A stretch of DNA of 64,000 nt. Source: Pseudo-nitzschia pungens (taxonomy: Eukaryota > Bacillariophyta > Bacillariophyceae > Bacillariales > Bacillariaceae). The stretch covers positions 3,863,346-3,927,345 of the forward strand of contig CM074761.1 of the NCBI GenBank assembly GCA_037355855.1, written 5' to 3'. The translations under genes and the position numbers were made by a program. Shown piece after piece: positions 46,701-59,000 of this stretch (the first letter of the stretch is position 1; each line of letters opens with the position of its first letter). The notes below the pieces were generated by a model. It did no database searches, was not told the DNA's origin, and was given only the letters and a program-made list of their open reading frames with translations.

Positions 46701-47141
46701 ATCTTGAGAGATCTTTTGTCGTAACTGACGAAGAGAGGTCCTCGGTTTGCATAGTTCAAAAAAGAAGGAAAGCCTGGATTCGTCAGAGGAACGTATGTTT
46801 CAGCTGGTTCGAAACAAGGATGCGCTTTGCAAGCAGCAATCCCTCCCTGGGAGCTATCGATTTCAAATTCGATAGCTATTGGTTCCGATGTTTGGGGAGT
46901 CTTGGCAAGAGACTAGATAGAAGGTCACTCCATAGTAGAGAAAAATAAGTAAAGCTGCGGAGAGAAGTAGACTTGCTTTTCCGAATGTCGTTTGTCCCGC
47001 AACGCCTTTGAGGAAGGCACGGCCCCCCAGTGTTTTTCGAATTGAAGAGGAAGACGACTGAGCATTTCGATGTAACAAAGTTTGATGCTCATCAACCCTC
47101 TCGTCACCGTAACTCGTCGCCGACAAATACTGGTATTCCAT
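43722..47141 (-). CDS. GH35 beta-galactosidase, membrane-anchored, six exons
   Basis: Hydrolyses terminal beta-galactosides; N-terminal signal anchor (KASLLLSAALLIFLYYGV) implies a secretory or surface location. Exons (minus): 47141-46291, 46202-45805, 45699-45681 (19 nt), 45542-45528 (15 nt), 45393-45288, 45192-43722; every junction is GT-AG and phase-consistent. Start is MEYQYLSATS. Family blocks: FLGGSMHPARAT, LRIGPYDCAEYSYGGIPEWL, acid/base Glu in ISQIENELG (near 46110), VDQPPL (19-nt exon), nucleophile Glu in LTEFE (15-nt exon), FQDWGETPEHPNDYFWGR, LNHYMFWGAYN. The C-terminus contains beta-sandwich domains with a LWLNGKDLGRYWNI motif. One extra base between 46863 and 46912 (probably GGGG 46894-46897) breaks the frame after the anchor. 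Confidence 0.9.
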
Positions 47142-48505
47142 CTTGCCTCTTACATCCACTAGCTTTGAGAAAGCAAAGACTTCATGTGTAAAGAATGTCG
47201 AACAAGAATCTGTGTCTACAATACAATTCATTACTAGTGGAACGAATGAATCTGAAATCTTTGGGCTGCTTGACACCCATTTTTTTCGTCACAACAAACA
47301 TCATACCGTAACCTTACCGTACATGAATCAATCATTATTTAAGCCATCTCAGAATGATCCACCAAATTCTATGGTGAATAATTGTACCGGTACGTGAGAG
47401 CAAGAGAGTATCTACTTATCAACAACCTAAGTACGAAGTAAGGCCTTACTCGTAGTATTTGAGAAACAAATGCGATAGTCGCCGTTAACAATCATACCAG
47501 CAAACCTTTTGTGCTTTCGCAGAGTCACAGTCCACTTGATCATATTGATCTGCTGAAAGAAGAAGTATGCTGTGTTCTTTCCATACTCATCCTCCTGGTG
47601 ATCCTCGGTGCTGCTGGTGTTTTCTTACTACTACAACTACTACTACTACTTGACTTGAACGACGAGCATTCTTGTTGGAATGGCTACTACTACTAGTAGT
47701 ACCACCATGAGGACGACTGCTGCTGGTAGCACCAAGTTGTCCTCAAGGATTTTTTACAGTAACTGTAAGATTCTTTACTATATTGTCAGAAAGTGCTTTA
47801 GGGAGATTCCTGCCAATGCATCATGATACTACTACTAGCTTTTGGAACGTAACTAGACGAAACATTCAAACAGCACAAGTATCAAAAATTGCACAGTTTT
47901 CCCACTTTCAGATTGGATTGTAGCAAGAACTGTAAAATTAATGACGTCTAAAAACTAACTACTATGATCAGGACAACGTTTCAAGACCGCACACCCATAA
48001 TGACAGGGAGGGCTTTCTCCTCTGCTGTTGATGAGTCTCTCAAGTTTCAGAAATAACAACGCGGGAACTCATTTCTTCTAGAGACAGGTGCAATGCGAGA
48101 AATATGGACGTCAAACGAGACAGAATATAGCGGAAGGTTCTGATCGCAACGGAAGAAAAGACCTGGCACATCATATTGTGACTTTATCCTTGAAGTCGAC
48201 AAGGCTTTCAAAGTGGCAACAATGTTGACTCGAAGCATGGTGACTTGGGAGTGGGAAAGCACGATACTAGTCACTCGCTTCAAGATAATCGAACGCAACG
48301 ACAGTTGCACGTACAGGACGTCGGTGGCTAGCTGGGTGATTGTACAAATTTCCTCTTTTAGGGGAAGAGTACGAGAAGGAATGAGAGCACTTCTAAATAA
48401 TGATGCAGGTATAATCCCCGTATCTTTCATGCAGATGAGTGCATTGCTTTTTGCAAAAAAAATCTGTTGTTCCAATTACACGTAGTATGTCGCTGTTGTT
48501 ACATC
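47142..48505. other. Intergenic
   Basis: GTAAGGTTAC-type motif near the GH35 start, a GTAAGGCCTTAC palindrome near 47440, and TAC/ACT runs at 47630-47700. A 142-codon minus-strand frame (48047-48475) has no family signature. Confidence 0.5.
47308..47317 (-). promoter_or_regulatory. GTAAGGTTAC motif (as GTAACCTTAC)
   Basis: Exact copy within TACCGTAACCTTACCGTAC, 167 bp upstream of the GH35 start codon on the opposite strand. Confidence 0.55.
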
Positions 48506-50315
48506 TTAGTTTTCCACGGATATTTCACTTTCAACCGATGACGCGTCTTCGACATCCTCGTCAAAGAAAACGTCAGTACCGTAACTATCGTTGTCCGAAA
48601 AATCATCTTGCGCTATTCCCAAGCGACGGCCTTTGGTCTCGGGGAGCTGAGAGACAAAGAAGATTGATCCGGCGTGTATTGCAAACATAATAAGTCCCTT
48701 TTTCGCGAAAGACATGTGTCCCGAGACGAGAAAAGGACCGCACAAAGCTCCTATTCGACCAACAGCATTCGCAGCCGAATGACCCGTGGTTCTTACTTCG
48801 GTTGTCAAGACTTCGGCCGTGTAGATCCAAGCAGTGCAGCTACCCGACATTTCAAAAATTCGAGCACAAAACCCAAAAGCTATCAAGGAGTTCCGATGGG
48901 CACCGTGAGCAGCAGATAAGTAAAGAAAGTACACAGAGATTCCTGCCAAGGCGTACGACGCCACTTGTACCGGAATGCGACCTAGCGAGTCGATAAAGAA
49001 AATGACAAGGGTTGCCCCTACTAGTTCTGCTGAGCTGCTGACGAAAATGGCTCCGTAATCAAAGGTGTTCTTGATGCCCTGCCCTTCGACAACGGAATCC
49101 ACGTGGGAATCGAATATTTCCGTGATTCCCATCAGTGTGCCGTAATAACCAAATGCACCGAAAGCCCACGCACCCCACAATTTGATTGTGGTCCATCGCC
49201 ATCGTGGTTTAAGCAGCTCGAGGAAATCGCAATCCTCTTCTTCTTCGTCTTCGAGTTGCATTCCTGCTGGATAAAGATATTCCGTTTGGTGCCCATTGAT
49301 CTTGGCGGCGTGTCGAACTATTTCGATAGCTTCTTCGCAACGCCCCTGCGAACAGAGCCATCTCGGACTTTCCGGAACAAAAAAGTACCCAACCACAACC
49401 GAAACGAAGCACGGAAGGACACATATCACTACAAATAACCGCCATTGCTCGGCCTGATCTCCGTTCCCCAAGGTGAAGTACGCAATGCATACGACAAACA
49501 TGACTCCCACGGTCCAAAAGTATTGAACTGCCAGTAGATTTTTCCCTCTTGCTTTGGACGGTAAAAATTCGGCTAGGATATCGAATGGAACTGTGGAGAT
49601 GGCGTCGGTGTGATGTTAGCAAAACAAATTCCTTCTTGCACTCGGAATGGCACGTTGACACACAACCATTGTCAAGGACGGTACTAGATGCGTCTTGGAA
49701 GAACGATCCACGATCTGCAAACCACTCACCAGTAAGTCCTCCCACTCCCCAACCGACCATGAACAGGGCACCCAGAAGTGCCTGGTAGTTGCTCACCACC
49801 GCAACAGCCGCTCCGAAGCAAGTGATGATCAAACCGGTCAACAAGAAGACGGGTTTGCGCCCTTTCTTGTCCGCCAGGGGTCCAAGGGTCAGGGTTCCAC
49901 CGATCGCTCCGATGAACAAGATGGAGGATATCATTGCAGTCTCGTTGTCGGTGAGATTCCACTCCGACCGAAGTATTTGGCTCAGGAATGTCAGCATCAT
50001 GACCTGCATCGCGTCGGCGGCAAAGCACAAACCGGCAGCCGCCGAGACCACCAACTGAAACCGACCCATTCCCAACCTCTCGATTGCTTCGTCTACGGTG
50101 ATGATCTCGTTGATGGATTCGGGACCATCGGCAATACTCCTTGATTGAGTATTTTCCGGGTCCGGCGAGATTGCCGCACACGGCGTCACTCGTTCCTCTT
50201 CATTTCCCTCTCGTACCACCGGCTTTTTTTCTTGTTCAACTGCTACCGATACAGTTTCTTCTCTTTTTTCGCGGTGTGGAACTTGCGTGTAGGCCTGGTC
50301 GCCCATAATTGTCAT
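48506..50315 (-). CDS. MFS transporter of the SV2/SVOP-like group
   Basis: Twelve-helix major facilitator. Exon 1 50315-49730, intron 49729-49591 (139 bp), exon 2 49590-48506; the junction restores GGLTG-VPFDILAEFLPSKARG, the conserved region after helix 4. A cytosolic N-terminus of about 85 residues precedes DEAIERLGMGRFQLVV, the typical SV2/SVOP entry motif. The loop 2-3 signature is GPLADKKGRKPV, and the central loop contains FVPESPRWLCSQGR. The second half holds FFIDSLGRIPVQ and YTAEVLTTEVRTTGHS. Acidic C-tail. Substrate (organic ion or sugar) cannot be told. Frame intact. Confidence 0.9.
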
Positions 50316-51693
50316 CGCACTTTCGGTTTGAGTTTACTCTTTCTGCAACTTTCAGGGTTGCAAGGAGTGTTTTTCGAATGTCCCTTTTCAGTCTTACTTT
50401 TTGATCTTGTTATCGGAATACGGAATACCAAATATTTTGCGTTCTTGGTTTTCTTCCGAAATCAGACAGGTCGTCAGAACTTAAAAACTCTCATCAGAAC
50501 AACACACGACTTCTGAACTTAAAATGAATATTGGAATGTTTGTCGTTTCTTTTCTAAGATTACCTGCCGAGATTGATTCATTCTTGTAGACCCATTTTAG
50601 GGGCAATACAAAATGAAGCAGCTACAACATGCTGTTTTAAAATAATATTCTTACGTTCATCAAAATGAAGTATATATTACATACTTCGTAGTAGTTACTG
50701 CATGTACAAGTTCGTCGGTGAAATAGAATAATGCCGAAAATGTTCCATGTACTAATCATCAAGAAGCTACGATTCTGGCGAAGCTCTTTTTCAGTGAAGA
50801 GGATGCAGTAATCTGAACTAAATAAATCCGTCTGCAGTGAAGAGTTCCTTTTATCTACCTATTGCGGTGATGAGCTGGTAGTGTTCAGATGCTCATGAGC
50901 TGTGATCCTGGACACTGTTCTTCATTACTACATAGTACCGTACTTCGGACCAAAGTCTCCAATTCACGAGCTCACAAATTAAAAACTACTTACAGTTTCA
51001 AGAAGTTGCTGTAATTAGAAGCTCAGAAATTTGGAGCTGTTCTAATAGCAATAGATCTAGTGCTAGCATTTCGTTTTCCAAAAAGTGCCTTGAGAAAGAT
51101 CTGCAAGTTCCGAGTCGCTATTCGTCAAACAACTTTCCAAGGCATGAAGACTAGTATTCTACATTCGTTTCTGTTGCTTCTTGTCTTCCAAATGCATTGT
51201 CCTTGTAATTGATCTCCTCTGGTTGAAGCTTAACATCTCAGACTGCAACTCGTTCCCTTCCCTCTCTTGCACGAAATTGACGGGAGGATCAGCCTTTGCC
51301 TTCGTAATCCAAGCAGAAACAAGCTGCAACCTGCTTCTTCATGGGTCCTTGGTGTAAGGAAGAAACTCCCACTGGATAGTTTCGACGATATACACATGTT
51401 GTTGCAAGCGTGTTGGATGCTGCTGTAGTGAACAGGTCACGGATGCTGCAAACAAAAAGACGTTTGCACACGTACTTGCTACGGTGAACACGAGACCAGA
51501 CACGACACGACACGACCTTGGCTTTGTGCGATGCAAGGCGATCCAACGGCGGGAAATCAACTATGAATACAAAATCGGGCGAAGCAAGGAAATGTTGTAT
51601 TTATAGATGATTGAATGATGGATGAACGGATGGACGGATGGACGAATGAATGAATTCATTCGTTACTAGAACAGTTTGACCCTAGCTCCATAA
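50316..51693. other. Intergenic, nothing supported
   Basis: AT-rich spacer with GGATGGAC units (51610-51660) just past the aspartoacylase stop. No convincing frame. Confidence 0.55.
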
Positions 51694-53299
51694 CTATTGC
51701 TCATCGGAGCCGTCTTTTGGAAGTAGCATTCCAGTTTCCAAGTCGAACTCGTCTTTTTGTGCCACCGATATTCCGGTTCCGCTGCTCGCGTAGTAGTAAC
51801 CCCCCTCGTTTACAAACATGAGGAGGATCGGAGACCCGTGGGATCCGTCGTAGCAGATCACCTCTCCGTCCAGATCCACAAAGAGGGGATCTCCGGTTCG
51901 GATCTCCTCGAAATCGTTGTCCTGGACGTCCTTGTGGACCAACCACTGCGGAAAGTTCTCGTTGTCCGGGTCGGACGGCCACTGCAGCTTGGCCGACATT
52001 TCCCCCTTTCGCCGAGCGGGTGCGGATCGGTAGCAGGGAATTTTTCCGTCGGGATAGCACTCCCGCAGTTCGCTCATGAGTTTTTCGGGATCCTCCTCGT
52101 TCCGCTGCAGAAACTCCAGGGCGCTGTTGAGGGCCGCCTGCATTTCTTCCACCTTGTCGTGCCTCAGGACACCTTGCGGGACCTTTTGAGGGCGAGAGCG
52201 AGAGCGTCACGCAAACAAACAAACAAACAAACAAACAAACAAGCACGGAACGTCATGCCACGCAACGAGTGAGTCCCCCCATCAAAAACAAGGAATGATG
52301 GCGCGGGCCGTACAAAATCATCATCACGAGCAGCCCACCACCCAAAAGAGAACAAGGATGCGGTCGGTACAAAAGTAAGTTTGGTGTGCACAATTAATCT
52401 GTCACGGAACTGGATTGCAACCTGGCACTCTGTGTTTCTACCCGGCGTCGTCCCAAATCAATGATATCACTCTCAACTCAACTCAACTCAACTCAACTCA
52501 ACTCAACTCAACGCAACACATCGCACCACATCACAACACATCGCACCACATCACATCACAACACGCCATACCGCAACACGGATCAACTCACGGGACCAAT
52601 CTCGATCGAGAACGAGTGTGGCGCAATCGAGGCCAGGTTCGGGCGCGCCTCCTGCGATGCGTGGGTGTGCATCAGGATGCACACTTTGAAGTTCTTCTCC
52701 CTCGACTGCTTCATGATGTACGCCGCCGCCCGGGTGGTGAGTGGATCGCCCTGCCCAACGATCAGCGTCGTGTGCATGTTGGTCGTCGTTGTGTGCAAAT
52801 CAATGATAAAGTCCATGGCCGGCGAGGGGTTTGCTTTGGCGTTGGCGTTGGCAATGCCTGTATCTGCATCCGTGCCTCCGTCCGCCGCGAATTTCGGGCC
52901 GAGCAATGCGTCGAGTTCTCTCGCACGGCGCTGCTCCGCCGACAGCGCATCGGGCAGCGCCGCCCTGGCGGAAGCAATGGCGGCTCCCGAGAACTGCCGG
53001 TTGAGGTCCTCGTCGATGAAGCGCCGGTTGGCCCTGTAGGCCTCGGGATTGCCGATCAGCGTGGAGACCTCGAACGGATACCTGGCCTTGCCGCTGGCCA
53101 GTTGCCGTTCGAGGGCCTTGACGCAAAAGACCCCCGTGTACTCGTTTCCGTGGGTTCCGCCGACGACCGCCACGGTCCGGATCATCGATGCCGCCGTCCT
53201 TTGCAGGATCGGATGGCTGGTGCCCGATACAAACATCGAGAGGAATTGGAGGAAGAAACCAACGCGAACAGCAGCAACAGCGAGGGTCGTCGAGGCCAT
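51694..53299 (-). CDS. Aspartoacylase-like zinc amidohydrolase
   Basis: M14-type family (ASPA/ACY) that deacylates N-acyl amino acids. Exon 1 53299-52592, intron 52591-52183 (409 bp), exon 2 52182-51694. The junction gives IEIGP-VPQGVLRHDKVEEM, a family block. Zinc ligands His and Glu in GGTHGNEYTG (near 53150) and His in DLHTTTTNMH (near 52785); substrate Arg region RANRRFIDEDLNRQF. Exon 2 carries GDPLFVDLDGEVICYDG and MFVNEGGYYY. Start at 53299 adds a hydrophobic leader (VRVGFFLQFLSMFV) before the core MIRTVAVVGG; the downstream Met is a possible alternative. The intron holds (CAAA)n 52212-52242 and (CTCAA)n 52472-52511. GC-rich coding sequence, frame intact. Confidence 0.88.
52472..52511 (+). 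repeat. (CTCAA)n microsatellite in aspartoacylase intron
   Basis: Eight perfect pentamer copies, followed by CACATCGCAC-type units. A separate (CAAA)n run lies at 52212-52242 in the same intron. Confidence 0.9.
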
Positions 53300-53378
53300 G
53301 GTGATGTGCTCCCTTGCCGCCGGTTCTTTTCGCTGTTCAATGATCGGTCCCTGGAACAGATCACAGATGATTCGTACG

Positions 53379-53388
53379 GTAAGGTTAC
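53379..53388 (+). promoter_or_regulatory. GTAAGGTTAC motif
   Basis: Exact copy 80 bp upstream of the aspartoacylase start codon. Confidence 0.55.
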
Positions 53389-53602
53389 GAGAACTCGTTC
53401 TGGTGGAGCAGCCAAAAGCCGAAAGATATTTGTTGGCGAATTTTGCAGGAGAATTGAAGTTGTCTCACTTATCTCACTTATTGGAACGGCGAGACTCCGT
53501 CGAAATCTTACGGTAATCCGTACTGTAATTACTCGTAAGTCTTGATTTCGATTGATTGGTGTTCCACTCCCAATAATTATTGGTTTTGTTTCATACCGTT
53601 CG

Positions 53603-53612
53603 GTAACCTTAC
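53603..53612 (-). promoter_or_regulatory. GTAAGGTTAC motif (as GTAACCTTAC)
   Basis: Exact copy in the aspartoacylase/Obg spacer, 571 bp before the Obg start. Confidence 0.4.
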
Positions 53613-54182
53613 CGATACAAGTAGCACGTTGGTTGTACGAACGTTTACGTACAAGCAGCACCTGTACTTCTACGCCATGCAGGTTACCAGTTGAAATTTC
53701 ACAAGTGAAAGTGCATCCAATGGGTCCCACACCCCAATCAACTTGGGTATACTACATGCATATATGATACGTAGGTACTAAAACCAAGGCAACTTTGTTA
53801 AGCTACATATGTATGATACATAGTTCACATATCCCAACCAACTTCGATAATAAACCTATGTATAATAGGTACATTACATAGAATGAGCAAATTGGGAAAT
53901 GTACAAACGTATTGTAGATAAGTACGTAGTAATAAGTAAGTTATGTGTCAGAAAGCCCCTTTCGCATCGCTGGCACTCGTAAGGTTAAGTGTCTAAGGTT
54001 ACCATCCTCATTCTCTCAACCATTTCGACATCAACCATCAACCATCAACCACAAGGAATACGATACGAAAAAAATAATGGAAGATCGATGATCAAAGATC
54101 GAGGATCGAGGATCTATCCAATGCATTCATTGCCAAACTCCTGTCCCCAGAATCCGCAACGCAGGTGATAATACTAAACACG

Positions 54183-55967
54183 ATGCCAATGACCATGACG
54201 CTCGGAGCCATTTCGAAATTCACTCCCTGTTTGGCGCGAAGATGTGGTGGTGGCTCGCATCGATTGCCGGCCAGCAACCTTCTGTCTTCGTTCCTGGCTT
54301 GCAGCGGAAACAACCACAGCCATAGCAATAGCCACGATCACAATCACATAAAAAGCTACAAGTATGGCAACATTGGCATCCGCCGTTGCGTCGTCGAGCG
54401 ATCCTTCGGAAGCACCAACATCAATAACAATAACAATAACGACGCAACCTACACGCCCCTGCCCTCCTCGAATCCCTCCCGAAAGAAGCGATCCGGCGAC
54501 AACAACAACAACAAGCACAAGAAACGCAGGGGCGGGAGGCAATCCTACCGCTTTGTCGATCGAACCCGCGTCCAGGTGTCGGGTGGATCCGGCGGAAACG
54601 GATCCCGATCGATGCTCCACCTCGGCCGCAAGCGCAAGCGGAAACCCGACGGGGGCCACGGCGGAAACGGGGGATCCGTCCTGATCCTCGCCGATCCCAG
54701 GGAACAGAGCCTGCGTTGGACCCGCCCGCACGTCACGGCCGAGTCGGGAGCCCACGGCGGGAGCCAGGGAAAGCACGGGCGGAACGGGAGAAACACTATT
54801 CTGCGGGTGCCCTGCGGAGTGGTGGTGAGAAGGGTGCTGGACTACGACGAGTGCTACGACGCCGAGACCCAAACGGTCCGGAAACTCGGCGACACGCTCG
54901 TGGTACAAACCAACGAGGAGGAATCCTACGAATTGTGGGAACGAAGGACTTCCGCTCCCGCCGGGGACAGCGAGCACGACTACCTCAAAGAAATGGAACG
55001 CCATCGCCGAGCCGGTGGATATTTGGCGTCGCTCGACTATGACAGTGACAACGATGACGATGACGACGATGTCAACACATTCTACGATTACGATTACGAT
55101 CACGACACCGATTGCGATGACAATGACAGCTACTCGTACGACGCCACGGAGCCACCCAAACGCGCGAGTTTCACGGCGTGGGGCGAACGAGAAACGGTCG
55201 AGATTGCCGATCTCGACCGGCCCGGGTCTCACGTGGTCGTGGCAAAGGGGGGCCGCGGTGGATACGGGAATTCGTCCTTTGCCAGCATCAACGGACCCCT
55301 GCCGTCCCCCGAAGTCATGGCCGGGTACGCCGAGCCCGAACCCGGCGAGGTCTGCCGGCTCGAGCTGGAGCTGAAACTGATTGCCGATGTCGGACTCGTG
55401 GGATTTCCCAATGCCGGAAAGTCGAGCCTGCTGTCGGCGACCAGCCGGGCGACGCCCCACATTGCTCCGTACCCCTTTACGACGCTCCATCCGTTGGTGG
55501 GGTACATCGACTACAAGGATGGATTTCGCGTCTGCGCCGCCGACGTTCCCGGCCTGATCGCCGGTGCGTCCGAGGGTAGGGGACAGGGGCACGACTTTTT
55601 GCGGCACCTGGAACGAACCAAGGCCCTCCTGTACATCGTGGATGCCGCGGGCATCGACGGGAGAGATCCGATCGAAGACTTCGAGGTCTTGGTCCACGAA
55701 CTATCGGCGTACGGAGACGGAGACATGCTCAACCGACGATGTCTCGTCGTGGCCAACAAAATCGATCTCTTGTTGGAGGACGAGCGAAACGAAATCTTCG
55801 GAAAGCTGCAATCGAGGGCCGAAGAGGTCGGAATCCGGATGGAGACCGACGTCATTGGGATTAGTGCCGGTGCCACGGGTGAAAATCTCCCGTTCCTCAC
55901 CAAAGCCATTCGAAGGACCGTGTTGTCGAGCGAAAACGACAAGGCACACGAACACGGGTATGCGTGA
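54183..55967 (+). CDS. Obg-family GTPase (organellar ribosome assembly)
   Basis: Bacterial-type Obg/CgtA protein, which assists large ribosomal subunit assembly. Start ATG 54183 (MPMTMTLGAISKF; in-frame Met at 54189 and 54195 are alternatives). The Arg/Ser-rich, acid-free leader suggests mitochondrial or plastid import. The Gly-rich Obg fold spans about 54550-54850 (VSGGSGGNG, GGHGGNGGS) and resumes at VVAKGGRGGYGNSSF (near 55240) after an acidic Asp/Tyr insertion (55035-55140). G motifs: GFPNAGKSS (near 55405), PFTTLHP, DVPGLI (near 55545), NKID (near 55755), ISAGATGEN. No ACT/OCT extension after the G domain. GC-rich; intact frame. Converges on DNA2, 109 bp apart. Confidence 0.92.
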   Translation: MPMTMTLGAISKFTPCLARRCGGGSHRLPASNLLSSFLACSGNNHSHSNSHDHNHIKSYKYGNIGIRRCVVERSFGSTNINNNNNNDATYTPLPSSNPSRKKRSGDNNNNKHKKRRGGRQSYRFVDRTRVQVSGGSGGNGSRSMLHLGRKRKRKPDGGHGGNGGSVLILADPREQSLRWTRPHVTAESGAHGGSQGKHGRNGRNTILRVPCGVVVRRVLDYDECYDAETQTVRKLGDTLVVQTNEEESYELWERRTSAPAGDSEHDYLKEMERHRRAGGYLASLDYDSDNDDDDDDVNTFYDYDYDHDTDCDDNDSYSYDATEPPKRASFTAWGERETVEIADLDRPGSHVVVAKGGRGGYGNSSFASINGPLPSPEVMAGYAEPEPGEVCRLELELKLIADVGLVGFPNAGKSSLLSATSRATPHIAPYPFTTLHPLVGYIDYKDGFRVCAADVPGLIAGASEGRGQGHDFLRHLERTKALLYIVDAAGIDGRDPIEDFEVLVHELSAYGDGDMLNRRCLVVANKIDLLLEDERNEIFGKLQSRAEEVGIRMETDVIGISAGATGENLPFLTKAIRRTVLSSENDKAHEHGYA

Positions 55968-56076
55968 CGATTGCGTGCAAAACTGCTACAAGCAATAGAA
56001 ATATGTTCGAAACCGATACCTTCAAGGAATTTGGATCACGTTTTTCCGTTCGAGGCGCTCCTCTTTAACTCGGATT

Positions 56077-59000
56077 TTAGTTTATATCGTAGCAAGCCAA
56101 CGCATTCTCGGGAGGTTGAAACCGCTGGTTTCTCATCATCATTCGATTCAAAATAGGTTTCAAGGGGGAACTGCCATTGCCCAGGGTTTGATGAGATCCG
56201 ATGATTATCAGTTTGTACTTTGCACGGGTAAGAGCGACGTTCAATCGTCTGGCATCTTGAAGCAGGCGCCCGGCATTGTGGTTGTCGTTGCTTCGTACCA
56301 AGGATAGAACCATAGTGCATTTATCACGACCTTGATATCTGTCGATCGTACTTAATTCTAGGCCTTCCTTTTTCCACGACGATATGGTAGCATTATCTTC
56401 CAGAACCCTTATTTGAGCGCGAAAGGGACTAATTACTCCGATTTCGGACAGATCGTGGCCACACGACTTCAAAGCCCCTACTATGTACCGGACCATTGTA
56501 GCTTCCGTCCTGTTGACAATACTTCCGCCACCTTTTCCTCCAATTTTTCCTTCAAGGGATTCGAATCCCTGTTTCGGATTATTGTTTGTTTCATTGCGAG
56601 TGCCAACCTCTTGAAAATTCATCGTTAGGTTGTCCGTGTCGACAAACACAACCGGGCGTACCGGATCAATGACGGTTCGCAACCAGTCTGAGAAATTTTC
56701 GTGGACAGGTTTTGGCAGACGCACCGGAAAGCCAGGAAGGTGGAGTAGCTGCGATTTCAGTTTCTCGTCACCGCATTTCATTAGGCCTCCGTACATTGAC
56801 TCGCTGCTAATCTTACAAATCGGTTCGTTCATTCTGTATTGCATTGTCAACGGGGCAATCGCATGGGGGTGTTGATCTGCCAACTTCTTGAGCAAGGAGA
56901 CTCCGTATCCACCGCGCTCAGCGATTGCACTATTAACCAGTGGAGGAAGTTGTTTATGATCTCCCACAAGGACAAACGAGTCGGCTGCCGCCAGAGCTCC
57001 GAGTGCCGTAGGCTCGTTCATCTGTCCCGCTTCGTCGATAATTACGACATCAAAAGGCTGATCTGCCAACAGAGGTGAACGGGACAGCGATAACGCAGTG
57101 ACACCTACAACCCGTGCATTTGCAATAACTTCTTTTAATGATGTCGCCGACGGATGTTCACTATGGCTGCAGCTTGTATTTGCGTTGGTGTTTCGGTCCT
57201 CCCATTTTTTCTCAAGTTCCAGTGCCAACTCAGAGTAGATGATTGGTTTGACACCTTCATGGCATGATCTTTTCTGTCCGAGACGAACCAGGGGAGGCAT
57301 ATCTGAGTTAGGACTTGGTGATGACATTCCCTTCTCCATTAGCTTTAACATAATATTGTCTACAGCTGAGTGTGTGTAAGCAGTGATTAAAACTCGACAT
57401 CCTTGCGCCACAAGCAGTCGAGATAGGAATCCTAAGATTGAGGTTTTACCAGTCCCGGGCAGTCCCTGAATCAATGTATAATCTCTCCCACTCATTACTT
57501 TCTTCACTGCCATCTGTTGGGCAACATTGAGTGAACGAAATTCTCTCGACAGCTCCGATAGATTGCATCCCGAAAAATGACGGTCAATGCCGCTAAAAAG
57601 CGCTGGTGGATCCTCGGTAAACTCTGGCACTTTCAAACGAATGACAACATCCCGGAGCCATGCCAATCTACGTTGCTTGCTCTGCTCTTCTTCGGTGCAT
57701 TCCTCGTCTGTTTTACCGGTGTAATCACCAGTAAGGAAATTGATGAGATTCCATCTGAGAGTTCCCGTGCCCACAGATTTTGTATCCTTATCGAGACGGA
57801 AAAGCAAGGAATCTGATACAATATTCGCATGGGTGTTGATTGCGGCATAATTTTGATGCTGACTCAACAGTGATTTCACCTGATTCAATTCATCACAAGT
57901 TGTGGATATGAATATCATTTCTTCGTCGACACGGTCGACGGAACCTTTTGCGACTTGCATTCGATTCCGAAGTTTCCTGACTCCATGTGCGCTTTTAGTA
58001 AAATTGTCGAAGATATTGCCGTCTGTACTCAATATAACGTGCGAGCCAGGGGCTATGTTGAGCTTGTCAAGGGAAGATTGCGAAGAGGTTCCAGCCCTCC
58101 GTCTGAAACACATTAAAGCTTTGGAACTTCCTACTTGGAAAGATGCACTTGTATCGAAACATAGTCCAGCGATCGATTCACCATTTTCCATTTCTCGAGT
58201 GCGGGAATCAACAAGCCACGCTGTCAAAGCCTTTGCGTTAGATGCATCTGCTTCGATATCTATCAACCTGTCCCATTTACGAAAGTATGCGAAATCTTCT
58301 TCCTGCAGATGCCCGGTAAATTGTGAAAGTAAGTCACCATGGCTTTTGGTGTCAGTATTTGGATCACTGGCCGCGTAAACCATACACTCCCGATTGGAAA
58401 AGCATCGTTTACAAGAATGTGAGCTTGCCTTTAATTCGGGTAAGTCAGCGGCAGGAGCTGGAAGTAGTTTCGCTGTCAGATAATCTTTGTCGTCCTCTCG
58501 GTTTCCATCGTCATACGAAAGAGCAATTCCTCTGAGACGCGATGCACGTCTCGAATCATTGGCAACGACATTTCTTTGGCTCATCAACGTTTTAACTTCA
58601 TTCAACTGAGGAGAAACATGGGAAATCTGCTGAGACTTTTCGTTCAGGTACAGCAAGATGCCTCCCGGGGCAGCCCCCCTTAAAGTGCCTTTCCTTTCGG
58701 ATTGAGATCCAATTATGTGATTTCCATGAAGTTGAATATCAGCACCATATCGGCTTTGAAGCATGAAGGTATAGAGTGAAAGTTGTGCCATGTGAACATT
58801 TTGGGTAGTCTGATTGTGGCCTGTCTTTAGTTCAAAACACATCAATGAATGCTGTGGACCAATTGCCTGACTCGTCGATGATAATTCACTTCGTTTGTTG
58901 CCAATTATCACGGATTCAGTTTCCATTACTGCGTCAATTGATCCTTTTAATCCCAATGGGGTAGAAAGTATGGTTTCTTCGACGGAGTGAACTCCTCTAC

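Larger units (their letters stand above)
53300..54182. promoter_or_regulatory. Divergent promoter region aspartoacylase / Obg
   Basis: 883 bp between opposite starts. Two exact GTAAGGTTAC-type motifs and a near copy pair (CGTAAGGTTA, CTAAGGTTACC near 53980-54003). No gene seen. Confidence 0.5.

Noticed and set aside
48047..48475. 142-codon minus-strand frame beside the MFS gene
   Set aside because: No recognisable domain and no splice link to the transporter.
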